Below are positions 13,219-20,398 of a stretch of DNA of 23,224 bases, in pieces. Made by a program: the position numbers and the translations under genes. The stretch is from Firmicutes bacterium CAG:582 (lineage in GTDB: Bacteria; Bacillota_I; Bacilli_A; RF39; UBA660), in contig FR884182.1 of NCBI GenBank assembly GCA_000435515.1, forward strand, positions 79,636 to 102,859. The letters run 5' to 3'. Below the pieces are notes generated by a model. That model was not told the origin of the DNA and ran no database searches. It saw only the letters and a program-made list of their open reading frames with translations. How positions within the stretch are numbered: position 1 is the stretch's first letter; every line of letters starts with the position of its first letter.

Positions 13219-14682
13219 CTATTTTTTAACTTCGTCATATTTACATGTTATCATTTCACCATTATACATACATGAACATTTCCCCTTACTATCGTCACAT
13301 ACACATTCAAGCGTTGGCTTGCATTTATAGTCATATGAATCAAATAATTTTTGAATGATGGTTCCAATATCTTCTTTATAATAACTCATATTTTCTTTTA
13401 TCTTAACAATATCTTCGTCAGTAAAATCTCTTACTGATTTACTTTGTTCAATTTCAATATTGGTTAAACTTCCTTTTTCTTTTGTTATTAATTTTAAAGT
13501 TATTATTCCTGTTTTATCATTTATTTTATATGTTACTTCATATGTTTCATTTATCACATCTTGAACTTGTTTTTTAACTATAGTTAATTCAAAGTTGGCT
13601 TTTAATTCATCACTTTCATAATATTTGAAATAATATTTTGTATCACCAATATCTATAACGTATCTTTTATCATTGTAATCAATGTTTAAACGATATATTT
13701 TTTTACCACTATAATAAATTCTTATTTTAGTTGGATTATTTTGTTCTTCACCATTTTTATATTCATATTCTTTTGTTTTACGATAATTTTCTAATGTTTC
13801 AATTATTTCATCACTTTTCTTATTTTGAATTCTTGCAAATTCGTTGATGAAGTTGCTATCCTCTTTTAAACTATTATAGAAATTTTCGTAGAATATTTGA
13901 AGATTAGAGTTATTTAATTCTAATTCTAAGTAATCACTTTTTATAGTATCATTTCGATAATCTATTTTCTCATTTCCTGAAGTATATTTTAACTTCTTTA
14001 AAGATTCATCTACTGCGGTATTTAATCCATCTATAACATTTTGAATATTATAGTTTTTTGCTTGAAGAAATCCTAGTTCATCTTCTAATGGAAATAAAAT
14101 ATATTCATCGTTATAAAATTCTTTAGATTTAAAATAGATATCATTTTTATCGGCATATAAAGTGTACGTAAATTCTTTACTTTCAAAGACGATACCACCT
14201 TCATCCTCTTTTGGATCTCGCATTTTACCATCTATATATAATCTTTTTGATTTTAAATCTCCTGAATATTTTCCTTCAAATTTTGTTCTATAATCACTTA
14301 AATCTAATTCAAGAGTATATTCTCCACTTTTAATGGAGTTATTAGATAAATAATTATCAGTAATATATTCAGTTATATAATCAACTACTCCAGTAAAATA
14401 TTTGTAGCTCATATCTTTTTTAGGTTTAAATAAATTGATTATTAGAAAAGAAAAAACACCAATTACTAATATAATTAAACTTATAGAAAATATAATAATT
14501 TTTTTATTTCTTGGTTCTTTAAAATATGTTTTAATATCAAACTTTTCATCGTTAGCATACGTATTTTCATTTATTTCACCAAACTCCATAGGAGTTATTA
14601 CTTCCGTATTCGGATCATTTTTGCAAAAAGGACATATTGTTGATGTTTCAGGTATAGTCTTCTTACAATTTATACACTTCAC
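13219..14682 (-). CDS. Zinc-ribbon single-pass membrane protein, paralogue
   Basis: The 487-residue protein repeats the plan of its neighbour: zinc ribbon with C3, C6, C17 and C20 (MKCINCKKTIPETSTICPFC), a short acidic linker, a transmembrane helix (about 61-84) and a ~400-residue outer domain of charged strands. Unlike its neighbour it ends in a cysteine-rich tail with six cysteines (CKPTLECVCDDSKGKCSCMY, then ITCKY) that may be disulfide-bonded or bind metal. It starts with GTG at 14682, because AGGAGGGG lies at ideal spacing before that codon and the zinc-ribbon methionine position aligns. Function is unknown. Its promoter is divergent from that of the DNA polymerase gene. Confidence 0.8.
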   Translation of the reverse strand: MKCINCKKTIPETSTICPFCKNDPNTEVITPMEFGEINENTYANDEKFDIKTYFKEPRNKKIIIFSISLIILVIGVFSFLIINLFKPKKDMSYKYFTGVVDYITEYITDNYLSNNSIKSGEYTLELDLSDYRTKFEGKYSGDLKSKRLYIDGKMRDPKEDEGGIVFESKEFTYTLYADKNDIYFKSKEFYNDEYILFPLEDELGFLQAKNYNIQNVIDGLNTAVDESLKKLKYTSGNEKIDYRNDTIKSDYLELELNNSNLQIFYENFYNSLKEDSNFINEFARIQNKKSDEIIETLENYRKTKEYEYKNGEEQNNPTKIRIYYSGKKIYRLNIDYNDKRYVIDIGDTKYYFKYYESDELKANFELTIVKKQVQDVINETYEVTYKINDKTGIITLKLITKEKGSLTNIEIEQSKSVRDFTDEDIVKIKENMSYYKEDIGTIIQKLFDSYDYKCKPTLECVCDDSKGKCSCMYNGEMITCKYDEVKK

Positions 14683-14711
14683 TTTACCCCTCCTTGTATT
14701 CTATATAAATA

Positions 14712-14740
14712 ATTATAAAATAATATTTTGTACTTTTCAA
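14712..14740 (-). promoter_or_regulatory. Promoter of the 487-residue zinc-ribbon protein gene
   Basis: TTGAAA (14735-14740), 17 bases, TATAAT (14712-14717) on the minus strand, a near-consensus promoter. Confidence 0.75.
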
Positions 14741-14748
14741 TATCTTTA

Positions 14749-14777
14749 TTGACTATAGCAAACAAATGTTTTATATT
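14749..14777 (+). promoter_or_regulatory. Promoter of the Y-family polymerase operon
   Basis: TTGACT (14749-14754), 17 bases, TATATT (14772-14777). The spacer contains a LexA-like palindrome, so a bound repressor would block RNA polymerase. Confidence 0.7.
14759..14772 (+). promoter_or_regulatory. Predicted LexA (SOS) box
   Basis: CAAACAAATGTTTT matches the Gram-positive LexA consensus CGAACRNRYGTTYG at 12 of 14 positions, keeping both AAC and GTT half-site cores. It lies between -35 and -10 of a promoter for an SOS-type polymerase. Confidence 0.6.
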
Positions 14778-14794
14778 ATATATGAGGGATAACT

Positions 14795-16057
14795 ATGGAC
14801 GAACTAAGAACGAAAAGAAATATCATGTGTATTGATTTAAAAAGTTTTTTTGCTTTTGTTGAATGTGTTGAACGTGGAATTGATCCTTATACAACACCTT
14901 TAATCGTATGCAACCCTGAACAAAAAGGCGCAATATCATTAGCTGTTACTCCCTATTTAAAAAGTTTGGGCATTCCTGGGCGTGTAAGAGTTTATGATAT
15001 ACAAAAAAATATAAAATATATAAAAGTTCCTCCGAGAATGAGTCTATATCAAAAAAAAAGTAAAGAAGTTATTGGAATATATTTAAAATATGTAGCTAAG
15101 GAAGACTTACATGTTTATTCTATTGATGAGTGTTTTTTAGACGTTACCAATTATTTAAAGATGTATAATATGAGCGATTATGAACTTGCTTTAACAATCC
15201 TAAAAGATATAAAAGAATCAACTGGTCTAGTTGGTACAGCTGGAATCGGACCAAATATGTTGCTTGCTAAAATAAGCATGGATATTGAAGCAAAGCATAC
15301 AAAAGATAACATCGCCAAATGGACATATGATGATGTTGAAACTAAGTTATGGGACATTAAACCTTTATCAAAAATGTGGGGAATTGGATCTAATCTTGAA
15401 AAAAGACTTAATAGTATGAATATCTATTCGGTAAAAGAACTAGCACTTACTCCTAAAGAAAAACTTATAAAGGAATTCGGTGTTTTAGGTGGGGATTTAT
15501 ATTATCGAGCTAATGGAATAGATTTAACAAAGATATGTGATCTAAATGATTATAAACCAAAAGAAAAAAGCATCAGCAATTCCCAAGTTTTATTCAAAGA
15601 TTATTTTGACTTTAATATTGATATTATTATCTATGAAATAATTGATACTTTATGTAGAAGACTTAGAAAAGAAAAACTGCTTTGTGGCCTTATAAGTCTA
15701 GGTATTACCTCTTCAAAAACTTCCTCTGGTAGTTTTCATCATTCTTTAAAATTAAATGAAAGAACAGACAATGCAAATGAAATATTTAGAACAGCTATGT
15801 ATATTTTTAACCATTATTACACAAAATTTCCAATAAGAAAGGTAGCTATTTCTTTTGGAAATTTGAGTCCGAACGACAAGATTCAGCTTGATATATTTGA
15901 AGACTATGAAGAAATAACAAAAAGGAAGCAAATTGAAGAAACAATTGATGAAGTTAAAGAACGATTTGGTCCAAATTCAATTTTAAAAGCTTCAAGTTTA
16001 TTAAGTGACTCAACAATTAAAGAAAGAAATGGTCTAATTGGTGGACACAAAGCATGA
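14795..16057 (+). CDS. Y-family DNA polymerase, UvrX/YqjW (ImpB/MucB/SamB) type
   Basis: This translesion polymerase copies past damaged bases. The 420-residue protein has the first catalytic aspartate D14 in CIDLKSFFAFVECVERG, the second acidic pair in SIDECFLDV (D111, E112), helix-hairpin-helix-type GIGSNLEKRL, and a C-terminal little-finger region. It ends with RNGLIGGHKA, typical of the UvrX/YqjW branch and not of DinB. In Bacillus the yqjW gene is followed by yqjX; here a YolD/YqjX-like gene overlaps the stop by 4 bases (ATGA). The LexA-like box in its promoter predicts induction by DNA damage. Ribosome site is GAGGG. Confidence 0.93.
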   Translation: MDELRTKRNIMCIDLKSFFAFVECVERGIDPYTTPLIVCNPEQKGAISLAVTPYLKSLGIPGRVRVYDIQKNIKYIKVPPRMSLYQKKSKEVIGIYLKYVAKEDLHVYSIDECFLDVTNYLKMYNMSDYELALTILKDIKESTGLVGTAGIGPNMLLAKISMDIEAKHTKDNIAKWTYDDVETKLWDIKPLSKMWGIGSNLEKRLNSMNIYSVKELALTPKEKLIKEFGVLGGDLYYRANGIDLTKICDLNDYKPKEKSISNSQVLFKDYFDFNIDIIIYEIIDTLCRRLRKEKLLCGLISLGITSSKTSSGSFHHSLKLNERTDNANEIFRTAMYIFNHYYTKFPIRKVAISFGNLSPNDKIQLDIFEDYEEITKRKQIEETIDEVKERFGPNSILKASSLLSDSTIKERNGLIGGHKA

Positions 16058-16368
16058 ATCAAAACTCTTCTCATTGGATGCCATTCAATTCACTTTTTAA
16101 TGGCAATGAAGAAAAAGATAAAATTGTAGTTATAAATAAAAAAAAACCAGTTTTATCTGAAGAACAAATTGAAGCGATAGAAAATAAAATCATTGAAGCA
16201 TTTACTGAACAAGTTCCAGTTATAATTATTCATTTTCATAAATATGATTTTATAGAATCGACTGGTATTATAACAAAAATAGATTCAATAAAGAAAACAA
16301 TTACTTTAAACCATAATGAAATCATATATTTTATAAATATTATTAAAATTTTTATAAAAAACACTTGA
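16054..16368 (+). CDS. YolD/YqjX-like protein, partner of the Y-family polymerase
   Basis: The 104-residue protein carries the short N-terminal pattern HWMPFNSLF typical of YolD-like proteins (W-x-PF-x-SL). A helix follows (LSEEQIEAIENKIIEAF), then a beta-rich end (VPVIIIHFHKYDFIESTGIITKID and strands to the stop). Such proteins are encoded next to UvrX/YqjW polymerases in Firmicutes and phages, and are thought to assist or regulate them. Start and stop codons of the pair overlap (ATGA), indicating coupled translation. Its stop codon overlaps the -35 of the tRNA promoter. Its exact biochemical role is not known. Confidence 0.8.
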   Translation: MNQNSSHWMPFNSLFNGNEEKDKIVVINKKKPVLSEEQIEAIENKIIEAFTEQVPVIIIHFHKYDFIESTGIITKIDSIKKTITLNHNEIIYFINIIKIFIKNT

Positions 16369-16393
16369 ATTTATATTTTCAGTATGCTACAAT
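16365..16393 (+). promoter_or_regulatory. Promoter of tRNA-Ala
   Basis: TTGAAT (16365-16370), 17 bases, TACAAT (16388-16393), with the tRNA starting 16 bases after the -10. The -35 overlaps the stop codon of the YolD-like gene. Confidence 0.8.
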
Positions 16394-16408
16394 AATTTTG
16401 TTACTGAT

Positions 16409-16485
16409 GGGGAATTAGCTCAGTTGGCTAGAGCACCACGCTTGCACCGTGGGGGTCAGGGGTTCGAGTCCCCTATTCTCCACCA
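16409..16485 (+). tRNA. tRNA-Ala (anticodon UGC), CCA encoded
   Basis: A full cloverleaf folds. The acceptor stem is GGGGAAT with ATTCTCC (one G-T pair), and the D-arm contains AGCTCAGTTGGCTAGAGC. The anticodon stem CCACG/CGTGG encloses CTTGCAC, giving anticodon TGC. The T-arm is CAGGGGTTCGAGTCCCCT, slightly extended. Discriminator A and genomic CCA follow. It reads GCN alanine codons, mainly GCA, and has its own promoter and terminator. Confidence 0.98.
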
Positions 16486-16495
16486 TTAGTAAATT

Positions 16496-16518
16496 ACTCA
16501 CATTATGTGAGTTTTTTT
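16496..16518 (+). terminator. Terminator of tRNA-Ala
   Basis: ACTCAC and GTGAGT form a 6-bp stem with loop ATTAT, followed by seven T. It begins 11 bases after the tRNA. Confidence 0.85.
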
Positions 16519-16584
16519 ATTGTCTAAAATTACCCTGACCCATACCAAATATCAATAAAAATCGTTTTAATAAATTTTTATTGA

Positions 16585-16593
16585 TGTTATAAT
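16585..16593 (+). promoter_or_regulatory. Extended -10 promoter of the HD-domain gene
   Basis: TGTTATAAT is a perfect extended -10, about 20 bases before the start codon. The -35 region is poor. AGGTGA follows as ribosome site. Confidence 0.65.
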
Positions 16594-16612
16594 TAACTCA
16601 GGTGATAAACTT

Positions 16613-17623
16613 ATGAATGACTATATAAATATCTTTATCGATAAGGAATATCCTACCTTTTTAGATAAATATTTAAAATCTAAAACTTTGATTAGATTAA
16701 AAAATGTTACTCAATTTTGTGGATGTGACTACACGAAACTTTATTCTCCAAGATTTAAATATACAAGATATACTCATTCTTTAGTTGTTGCACATATGAC
16801 TTGGCATTTTACTCATAATAAAAAAGAAACTATTATAGCTTTATTTCATGATGCTGGCACTCCCTGCTTTGCGCATTCAATTGATTATGTCTTTGGAGAT
16901 TATATTAATCAAGAAAGTTCTGAGAAGAATATTGTTGATATCATAAATAATGATACTGAATTAAAAGAATTACTAAAAAGCGATGATATAACACTTAATG
17001 ATTTTAAGAATTTTGATAATTATCATATCTTAGAAAATAAATCGCCTAAACTCTGTACAGATCGTTTAGATGGAGTTCTTCACACTTGTTATGTTTGGCT
17101 GCATACTCATGAAAAAGGACGAATTAAGGAAGTTTATGATGATATAATAGTTTTAACCAATGAAGAAAACTTACCAGAAATCGGTTTTAAAAGTAAAAAT
17201 TCAGCAAATAAGTTTGTAGAAATGGTATTTAATTATGCTAAAGAGTTACAAGGAAATACTGATAAATTTGTTATGAAGTATATATGTGAAATTGTAAAAG
17301 AGGCTGTAAATAAGAAACTTATAAGTTATGATGATTTATATACTAAAAAAGAAGATGAATTGTGTGAAATATTTAGCACTAATTTTCCTTCTTGGAAATA
17401 TTTTGTAAATGCAACAGCAGTTGTTAAAACTGAACGTCTTCCTAAAAATCACTTTTATATATCTTTTGACACAAAAAGACGTAACACAATTCCACTAGTT
17501 AAGACTAATGGAGGAATAAAAAGAATAAATGAAATTTCCGATGATTCTAGTGATCTATACAGAAAGTTAGAGCAATATAAAGATTCAACATATGCATATA
17601 TTGAAGAAATAGAAAGTTTATAA
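16613..17623 (+). CDS. HD-domain phosphohydrolase (dNTPase/YfbR-like superfamily)
   Basis: The 336-residue protein has the metal-binding HD pattern: H55 in RYTHSLVVAHM, H79-D80 in ALFHDAGTPCFAHS, and D150 or D153 in CTDRLDG. The segment FHDAGTPCFAHSIDYVFGD resembles dGTPase-type and SAMHD1-type HD proteins that begin with RxxHS and have a histidine soon after the HD pair. The N-terminal WHFTHNKKETIIALF region fits the same fold. The substrate may be a nucleotide but cannot be named. It is monocistronic, convergent with cytidine deaminase, and the two share a symmetrical terminator. A nucleotide-pool role would suit that neighbour, but this is inference. Confidence 0.8.
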   Translation: MNDYINIFIDKEYPTFLDKYLKSKTLIRLKNVTQFCGCDYTKLYSPRFKYTRYTHSLVVAHMTWHFTHNKKETIIALFHDAGTPCFAHSIDYVFGDYINQESSEKNIVDIINNDTELKELLKSDDITLNDFKNFDNYHILENKSPKLCTDRLDGVLHTCYVWLHTHEKGRIKEVYDDIIVLTNEENLPEIGFKSKNSANKFVEMVFNYAKELQGNTDKFVMKYICEIVKEAVNKKLISYDDLYTKKEDELCEIFSTNFPSWKYFVNATAVVKTERLPKNHFYISFDTKRRNTIPLVKTNGGIKRINEISDDSSDLYRKLEQYKDSTYAYIEEIESL

Positions 17624-17646
17624 AAAGAAGCAATATTGCTTCTTTT
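17623..17646. terminator. Bidirectional terminator between HD gene and cdd
   Basis: A perfect 24-base palindrome (AAAAGAAGCAAT and its complement) gives an 11-bp stem with a minimal loop. T-runs lie on both sides, so it can stop both convergent transcripts. It overlaps the stop codons of both genes. Confidence 0.85.
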
Positions 17647-18031
17647 ATTTTAAATCCTCATCAGAAAACGGATATGGACAAAGTTCTTTTACGGTTAAGC
17701 TTATTTCATCACCGTTTGGATTCATCGCGATTATATTTTTATCTGGTTCAAAAAATTCGCTTATGACTTGTCTACAAACCATACATGAAAAACCAATTTT
17801 TTCATTATCACACATAACATATAAAGCTTCAAAATCATGTTTTTTATATCCTGCAGATATTGCTGATACAATCGCACTTCTCTCTGCACATATGGCGGCT
17901 CCATAACTAGCATTTTCAACATTTACTCCATTAAATTCGCGACCATCTTTCATGACTGCTATTGAAGCAACTCTAAAATGCGAATAAGGGCTATAGGAGT
18001 TATTTAATAATTCTTTTAACTTATTTTTCAT
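17645..18031 (-). CDS. cdd: Cytidine deaminase
   Basis: This zinc enzyme converts cytidine and deoxycytidine to uridine forms in pyrimidine salvage. The 128-residue tetrameric-type protein has the substrate-binding segment NGVNVENASYG (34-44), C48-A-E50 with the zinc ligand and proton-shuttle glutamate, and the second zinc pair C83 and C86 in CMVCRQV. Most relatives read PCGxCRQ at the last motif; here serine precedes C83 and Met-Val replaces Gly-x, leaving the zinc ligands intact. The length is normal. It is convergent with the HD-domain gene, and a terminator upstream isolates it from the remnant ORF. Confidence 0.95.
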   Translation of the reverse strand: MKNKLKELLNNSYSPYSHFRVASIAVMKDGREFNGVNVENASYGAAICAERSAIVSAISAGYKKHDFEALYVMCDNEKIGFSCMVCRQVISEFFEPDKNIIAMNPNGDEISLTVKELCPYPFSDEDLK

Positions 18032-18061
18032 ATCATCACCATTTTTAATTTATCATAAAAT

Positions 18062-18088
18062 GAAAAAAAGGTGAATAACTCTCACCCT
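18062..18088 (-). terminator. Terminator upstream of cdd
   Basis: GGGTGA pairs with TCACCT (6 bp, one G-T pair) around an 8-base loop, followed by a T-run on the minus strand. It lies just after the stop of the remnant ORF at 18092. Confidence 0.6.
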
Positions 18089-18091
18089 AGT

Positions 18092-18188
18092 TTACACTTT
18101 TCCATTTACATATAATTTATAGCCATTAAAATTAATGTTTTTGTAGGTTGGTACTTCCTTCAATACTTGAAGAATCAATTAATTCCAT
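18092..18188 (-). pseudogene. Short frameshifted gene remnant
   Basis: Two overlapping frames read as one peptide if a single base is removed from GGAAG. The first part is MELIDSSSIE from ATG 18188; the second is EVPTYKNINFNGYKLYVNGK to a TAA at 18092. Its terminator is still in place. The C-terminal part, alternating hydrophobic and polar residues, looks like the edge of a beta domain. The family is not recognised. No ribosome site precedes the ATG. It is probably the last piece of a lost gene; chance translation is possible. Confidence 0.3.
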
Positions 18189-18263
18189 TGATAAAGTGGA
18201 AAATAGAATCGACAATTATTAAATTTAATAATATTTTTTCTTTAAAAATAAAAACTAATAAGG

Positions 18264-18269
18264 TATAAT
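18264..18269 (+). promoter_or_regulatory. Probable -10 of the 73-residue membrane protein gene
   Basis: A TATAAT box in GGTATAATTG has TTTAAA 17 bases upstream. A second TATTAT lies 5 bases further on. GAGGT follows as ribosome site before ATG 18289. Confidence 0.5.
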
Positions 18270-18288
18270 TGTATTATAGAGGTAGAAT

Positions 18289-18510
18289 ATGAAAGATAAC
18301 AACATTGAAATAATGAAAAATAAATATTTTTTTATAGGATTTATTGTTGGTATAATACCATTTGTAATTTTACTTACAATGCTTTCAATAAACAGATTTC
18401 CTAATATATTTAAAGCGACTTTAATAATAGTTGCTCTTATAACGGCAACTATTAATGGATATATTCTTAGATATAATATTATTTTAAAAGCAAAGAGAAG
18501 CCTTATTTAG
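18289..18510 (+). CDS. Small membrane protein, unknown function
   Basis: The 73-residue protein has a charged N-terminus (MKDNNIEIMKNK), two hydrophobic helices (about 13-33 and 41-62) joined by a short NRFPNIFKA loop, and a basic end (LKAKRSLI). Both termini should face the cytoplasm. No family is recognised. It has a reasonable promoter and a GAGGT ribosome site. Its last 8 bases overlap the end of the convergent glycosyltransferase gene, and both share a hairpin terminator. Confidence 0.65.
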   Translation: MKDNNIEIMKNKYFFIGFIVGIIPFVILLTMLSINRFPNIFKATLIIVALITATINGYILRYNIILKAKRSLI

Positions 18511-18521
18511 ACTTCTCTTTT
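18492..18521. terminator. Bidirectional terminator at the convergent gene ends
   Basis: AAAGAGAAG (18492-18500) pairs with CTTCTCTTT (18512-18520) around an 11-base loop, with T or A runs outside each arm. It overlaps the last codons of both convergent genes. Confidence 0.7.
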
Positions 18522-19366
18522 AGTTTAATACTAGTTTCTTTTATAAATAAAGATATATTATAAAAAAATTTTAAAATACTCATTGTTAACTTATTAGCAT
18601 TATTGTAATTTTTTTCATAATAGAATTGACTTGCTTTATATATTTTATATTTATTAAGTCTTGATACATTCGTTCCAATTGTTGCATTATGTTTGTGTTC
18701 TACAAATACACTTGTATCAACAACTGATAAAAGTTTTTTATCCTTAAGCTTTCTTGCTAAAATATTTTCTTCATAATATAAAAATACATTGGTATCAAAA
18801 TAATTTATTTCCTTCAAAATATCACTTTTAATCATAAAAAAGCATCCATATAAACAATCAACTACTGGAAGTGGATCATTAAAGTGACTCTCATTATATT
18901 GAATACATTTAGTTTTATATAATTTACTAAATACTGGAATATTTAAAAGCAAATCTTCTTTAGGGCTTGTAAGTTTCCAACCATATTTAAATACACCATG
19001 TTCTAGTACTTTAGGCATTATTGCTGCAATTTCAGGATTTTTCATATTCTTGACTAAAGATTTGATAACATTATTAGAAGGAATACTTATATCAGAATTG
19101 CTTAATATTATGTTACAACTTCCATATTTTTGAACTAAATACTTGCATCCTTCGTTCATTCCACTTGAATATCCTAAATTACTAGTTAACCCAATAACAT
19201 GAACTTTATTGTTCTTTATTTTTTTTAACTTTTCAATATCATAATTAGATGAATTATTATCTACAATTACAATTTCATCTATCGAAGTATATTTTGATAC
19301 CTCTTCAGTTAAGTTAATCGTATTCTCATAATCATTATAATTTATTATAACCAAACCTGTTTTCAT
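18503..19366 (-). CDS. Glycosyltransferase family 2 (rhamnosyltransferase-like)
   Basis: This 287-residue cytoplasmic GT-A enzyme starts GLVIINYNDYENTINLTEEV. It has the nucleotide-sugar motif IVDNNSSN (35-42), NLGYSSGMNEG, and the metal-binding DxD-like NSD in ILSNSDISI. The acceptor-side segments are CLYGCFFMIKSD and YYEENILARKLK (catalytic acidic pair). This is the WbbL/rhamnosyltransferase style of GT2. It follows the GT4 gene with no gap and ends at a terminator, as last gene of the polymerase-GT4-GT2 operon. Sugar donor is not decidable from sequence; dTDP-rhamnose is plausible given rmlC and rmlD. Confidence 0.9.
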   Translation of the reverse strand: MKTGLVIINYNDYENTINLTEEVSKYTSIDEIVIVDNNSSNYDIEKLKKIKNNKVHVIGLTSNLGYSSGMNEGCKYLVQKYGSCNIILSNSDISIPSNNVIKSLVKNMKNPEIAAIMPKVLEHGVFKYGWKLTSPKEDLLLNIPVFSKLYKTKCIQYNESHFNDPLPVVDCLYGCFFMIKSDILKEINYFDTNVFLYYEENILARKLKDKKLLSVVDTSVFVEHKHNATIGTNVSRLNKYKIYKASQFYYEKNYNNANKLTMSILKFFYNISLFIKETSIKLKEKSK

Positions 19367-20398
19367 TTACTCACCTAACAATTTATTTATTTTTTCAGTT
19401 ATATTAGAGTTATAATCTTCTAATTTATCTGTTTTCTTTTTAAACTTTTTAACTCCTTTTAAGTCATTTATATCGATATAATCAATATTTAAATATTTAT
19501 TTAGTCTCTCTGGCATGATAACTTTTAATCCTAAAGACTTGGCTTCTAACGCAACCATTCCTTGACCTTCATAACGACTATTTAAAATCAAATAATCACA
19601 TTTTTTTAAATAAGGAAAAGGATTGTTTTTAGCGCCTAAAAAAGTAATATTATCAAATAAATCTAACTCCTCTACTTGATTTATAAGTTTATCTTTAAGT
19701 GGACCATCACCAATTATATAAAGTTGAAATTCTTCATTATTTTTTTTATATTCTTTAATTATAGGAAATAATAGATCTAACCCTTTCTGATACACTAATC
19801 TTCCTAAAAAGCAAAAATTGATATTATCATCATCAACATGAAAATCAACCTTTTCTTCAGATTTTTTTAATATTTCATCAGTATTTATATAATTAGGAAT
19901 TACTTTTTTTGCGGTTAATCCAGTTAGTTCTTTAAAAGATTCTTTTACTCCTTCACTTACTGCAACAATTTCATCAAAATTCTTATATTTGCTTTTGCTT
20001 AAATTAAACAATACTCTAAATTTAAATTCGTTTTTATATTTTATTTTATAATCATTATGAATCCAAATGACTTTTTTGTTGGCATTGGAATTTAAAGTAT
20101 ATGCTGAAAAAATGTTATTATAAGCACTAAAGTCAATGGCAACATCATATTTTATAGTTTTATCCGTTTTAATAAGTTTTTTTAGTATAAAAAATGGTAA
20201 ATACTTATAAAAACTTGGTTTTGATAGAAAAACTACATTTACTTCTTTAGGGAGTTCATTATATAAAGTGCCTTTGGAAAGCAAATAAAGATCTATATTA
20301 TATTTATCATAATCAATTTTTTTCAAAAGATTAATCAAACTTTTTTCAATACCACCTATATTTAAATTTGGTTCAAAAATAGCAATGTTTTTTTTCAT
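19367..20398 (-). CDS. Glycosyltransferase family 4 (GT-B fold)
   Basis: The 343-residue protein opens with FEPNLNIGGIEKSLINLL, the acceptor-domain signature of GT4 enzymes. The donor domain holds NFCFLGRLVYQKGLDLLFPI, QLYIIGDGPLKDKL, VTFLGAKNNPFPYLKKCDY-like strands and the E-x7-E motif region in RYEGQGMVALEAKSLG. It transfers a sugar from a nucleotide donor with retention, here probably to a lipid-linked glycan. Its start overlaps the stop of the polymerase gene by 4 bases, and its stop touches the start of the GT2 gene. The three genes are thus tightly coupled. Donor identity is unknown. Confidence 0.9.
   Translation of the reverse strand: MKKNIAIFEPNLNIGGIEKSLINLLKKIDYDKYNIDLYLLSKGTLYNELPKEVNVVFLSKPSFYKYLPFFILKKLIKTDKTIKYDVAIDFSAYNNIFSAYTLNSNANKKVIWIHNDYKIKYKNEFKFRVLFNLSKSKYKNFDEIVAVSEGVKESFKELTGLTAKKVIPNYINTDEILKKSEEKVDFHVDDDNINFCFLGRLVYQKGLDLLFPIIKEYKKNNEEFQLYIIGDGPLKDKLINQVEELDLFDNITFLGAKNNPFPYLKKCDYLILNSRYEGQGMVALEAKSLGLKVIMPERLNKYLNIDYIDINDLKGVKKFKKKTDKLEDYNSNITEKINKLLGE

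Noticed and set aside
14435..14752. Plus-strand 105-codon frame
   Set aside because: It is antisense to the zinc-ribbon protein gene and its divergent promoter region, and has no ribosome site.
16409..16485. tRNA-Ala as an integration site of a mobile element
   Set aside because: No repeated tRNA 3' end or integrase gene is seen nearby; promoter and terminator are intact.
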